Below are positions 29,989 through 30,265 of a stretch of DNA of 30,265 bases, piece after piece. Below the pieces are notes generated by a model. It was not told the DNA's origin, searched no databases, and worked only from the letters and a program-made list of their open reading frames with translations. Made by a program: the position numbers and the translations under genes. The DNA comes from Sporomusa silvacetica DSM 10669. Lineage in GTDB: Bacteria; Bacillota; Negativicutes; Sporomusales; Sporomusaceae. The stretch's first letter is position 1, and every line of letters begins with the position of its first letter. Location: NCBI RefSeq assembly GCF_002257705.1, contig NZ_LSLK01000037.1:1-30265 (forward strand). The letters are read 5' to 3'.

Positions 29989-30265
29989 ATGCTTATCTAC
30001 CAAAAATTACTAAATGAATTGAATGCAGGTAAAAGGGTTGTAATGGTTACGGTTATGGAGAGCAATGGCGAGGAAGAGACCTCTTCGAAAAAGGCCTATT
30101 GTTCGAGAACCTGTTTTATTGAAGATGATGTGCTCCAATCCGACCTTTATCCATATATGCAACAGGCGTTAACAAGCGGAGAATTACAAGTTATTGAAAA
30201 CTCCGGTGATAAACTTACAGTCATAGAACCTTTTTTCCCTCAGCCTCGACTGATAGTTTTAGGCG
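29989..30265 (+). CDS. XdhC-type molybdenum hydroxylase maturation factor (partial)
   Basis: The gene starts at ATG 29989 with AGAGGA upstream and runs off the window after 92 codons. The N-terminal XdhC/CoxI domain is recognisable: a basic helix LLNELNAGKRVVMVTVM, then an FIEDDVLQSDLYPYMQQAL segment. It ends in EPFFPQPRLIVLG, which leads into the Rossmann domain (normally GGGHIA). XdhC proteins bind the molybdenum cofactor, promote its sulfuration and insert it into xanthine oxidase-family enzymes, here the Mop aldehyde oxidoreductase at the head of the operon. Confidence 0.85.
   Translation, partial: MLIYQKLLNELNAGKRVVMVTVMESNGEEETSSKKAYCSRTCFIEDDVLQSDLYPYMQQALTSGELQVIENSGDKLTVIEPFFPQPRLIVLG

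Overview
The window looks like chromosome from a spore-forming, diderm member of the Negativicutes (Sporomusaceae-like). The evidence is an outer-membrane porin with an N-terminal S-layer-homology domain and a C-terminal Phe, a Spo0E-type phosphatase, a truncated SpoVK-type AAA+ gene, a Gly-rich YjcZ-like miniprotein, and an anaerobe-type molybdenum aldehyde oxidoreductase operon. Family assignments come from recognising motifs by eye; no database search was run.

Region 1 (1-3600) is a mobile-element graveyard. A reverse-transcriptase fragment is cut by an IS21-family element. The IstA gene of that element is itself cut by a group II intron with an intact domain V but no ORF. A further structured, non-coding stretch follows, then an N-terminally lost DUF4357 gene and decayed DNA. 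Region 2 (3639-9122) is a compact phosphorelay operon: a hybrid histidine kinase (Cache-HAMP-HisKA-HATPase-REC-HPt), a REC/SARP-like transcriptional regulator, a stand-alone HPt protein and a stand-alone REC protein. Region 3 (9123-15350) holds small genes, many terminators and broken genes: a leader with competing hairpins, an HNH fragment, a membrane protein, a YjcZ-like peptide, a Spo0E-like protein, an IS66 scar, truncated spoVK, an intact MscS channel, a tandem repeat and a 43-residue CPMC peptide.

Region 4 (15350-30265) appears to be a sigma-54-linked alcohol/aldehyde oxidation region. It contains a zinc alcohol dehydrogenase (with a decayed second copy), a soluble chemotaxis transducer, an SLH porin, an AcoR-like sigma-54 activator, and an operon for a Mop-type aldehyde oxidoreductase, a flavin/iron-sulfur/CCG fusion protein, a small zinc-ribbon-like redox protein, a C_GCAxxG_C_C protein and an XdhC-type maturation factor (cut by the window end). 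Three good -24/-12 promoters lie upstream of the alcohol dehydrogenase, the porin and the aldehyde oxidoreductase. A two-dyad element (17-bp dyads of the form TGTAWA-N5-WATACA, centres 30-31 bp apart) occurs three times: about 170-210 bp upstream of two of these promoters, and upstream of the activator gene. The inferred pathway is alcohol to aldehyde (zinc dehydrogenase), then aldehyde to acid (Mop), with electrons passing to the flavin/iron-sulfur fusion protein. The activator has an altered GAFTGA loop and no C-terminal DNA-binding helix-turn-helix, so how the shared sites are read is an open question.
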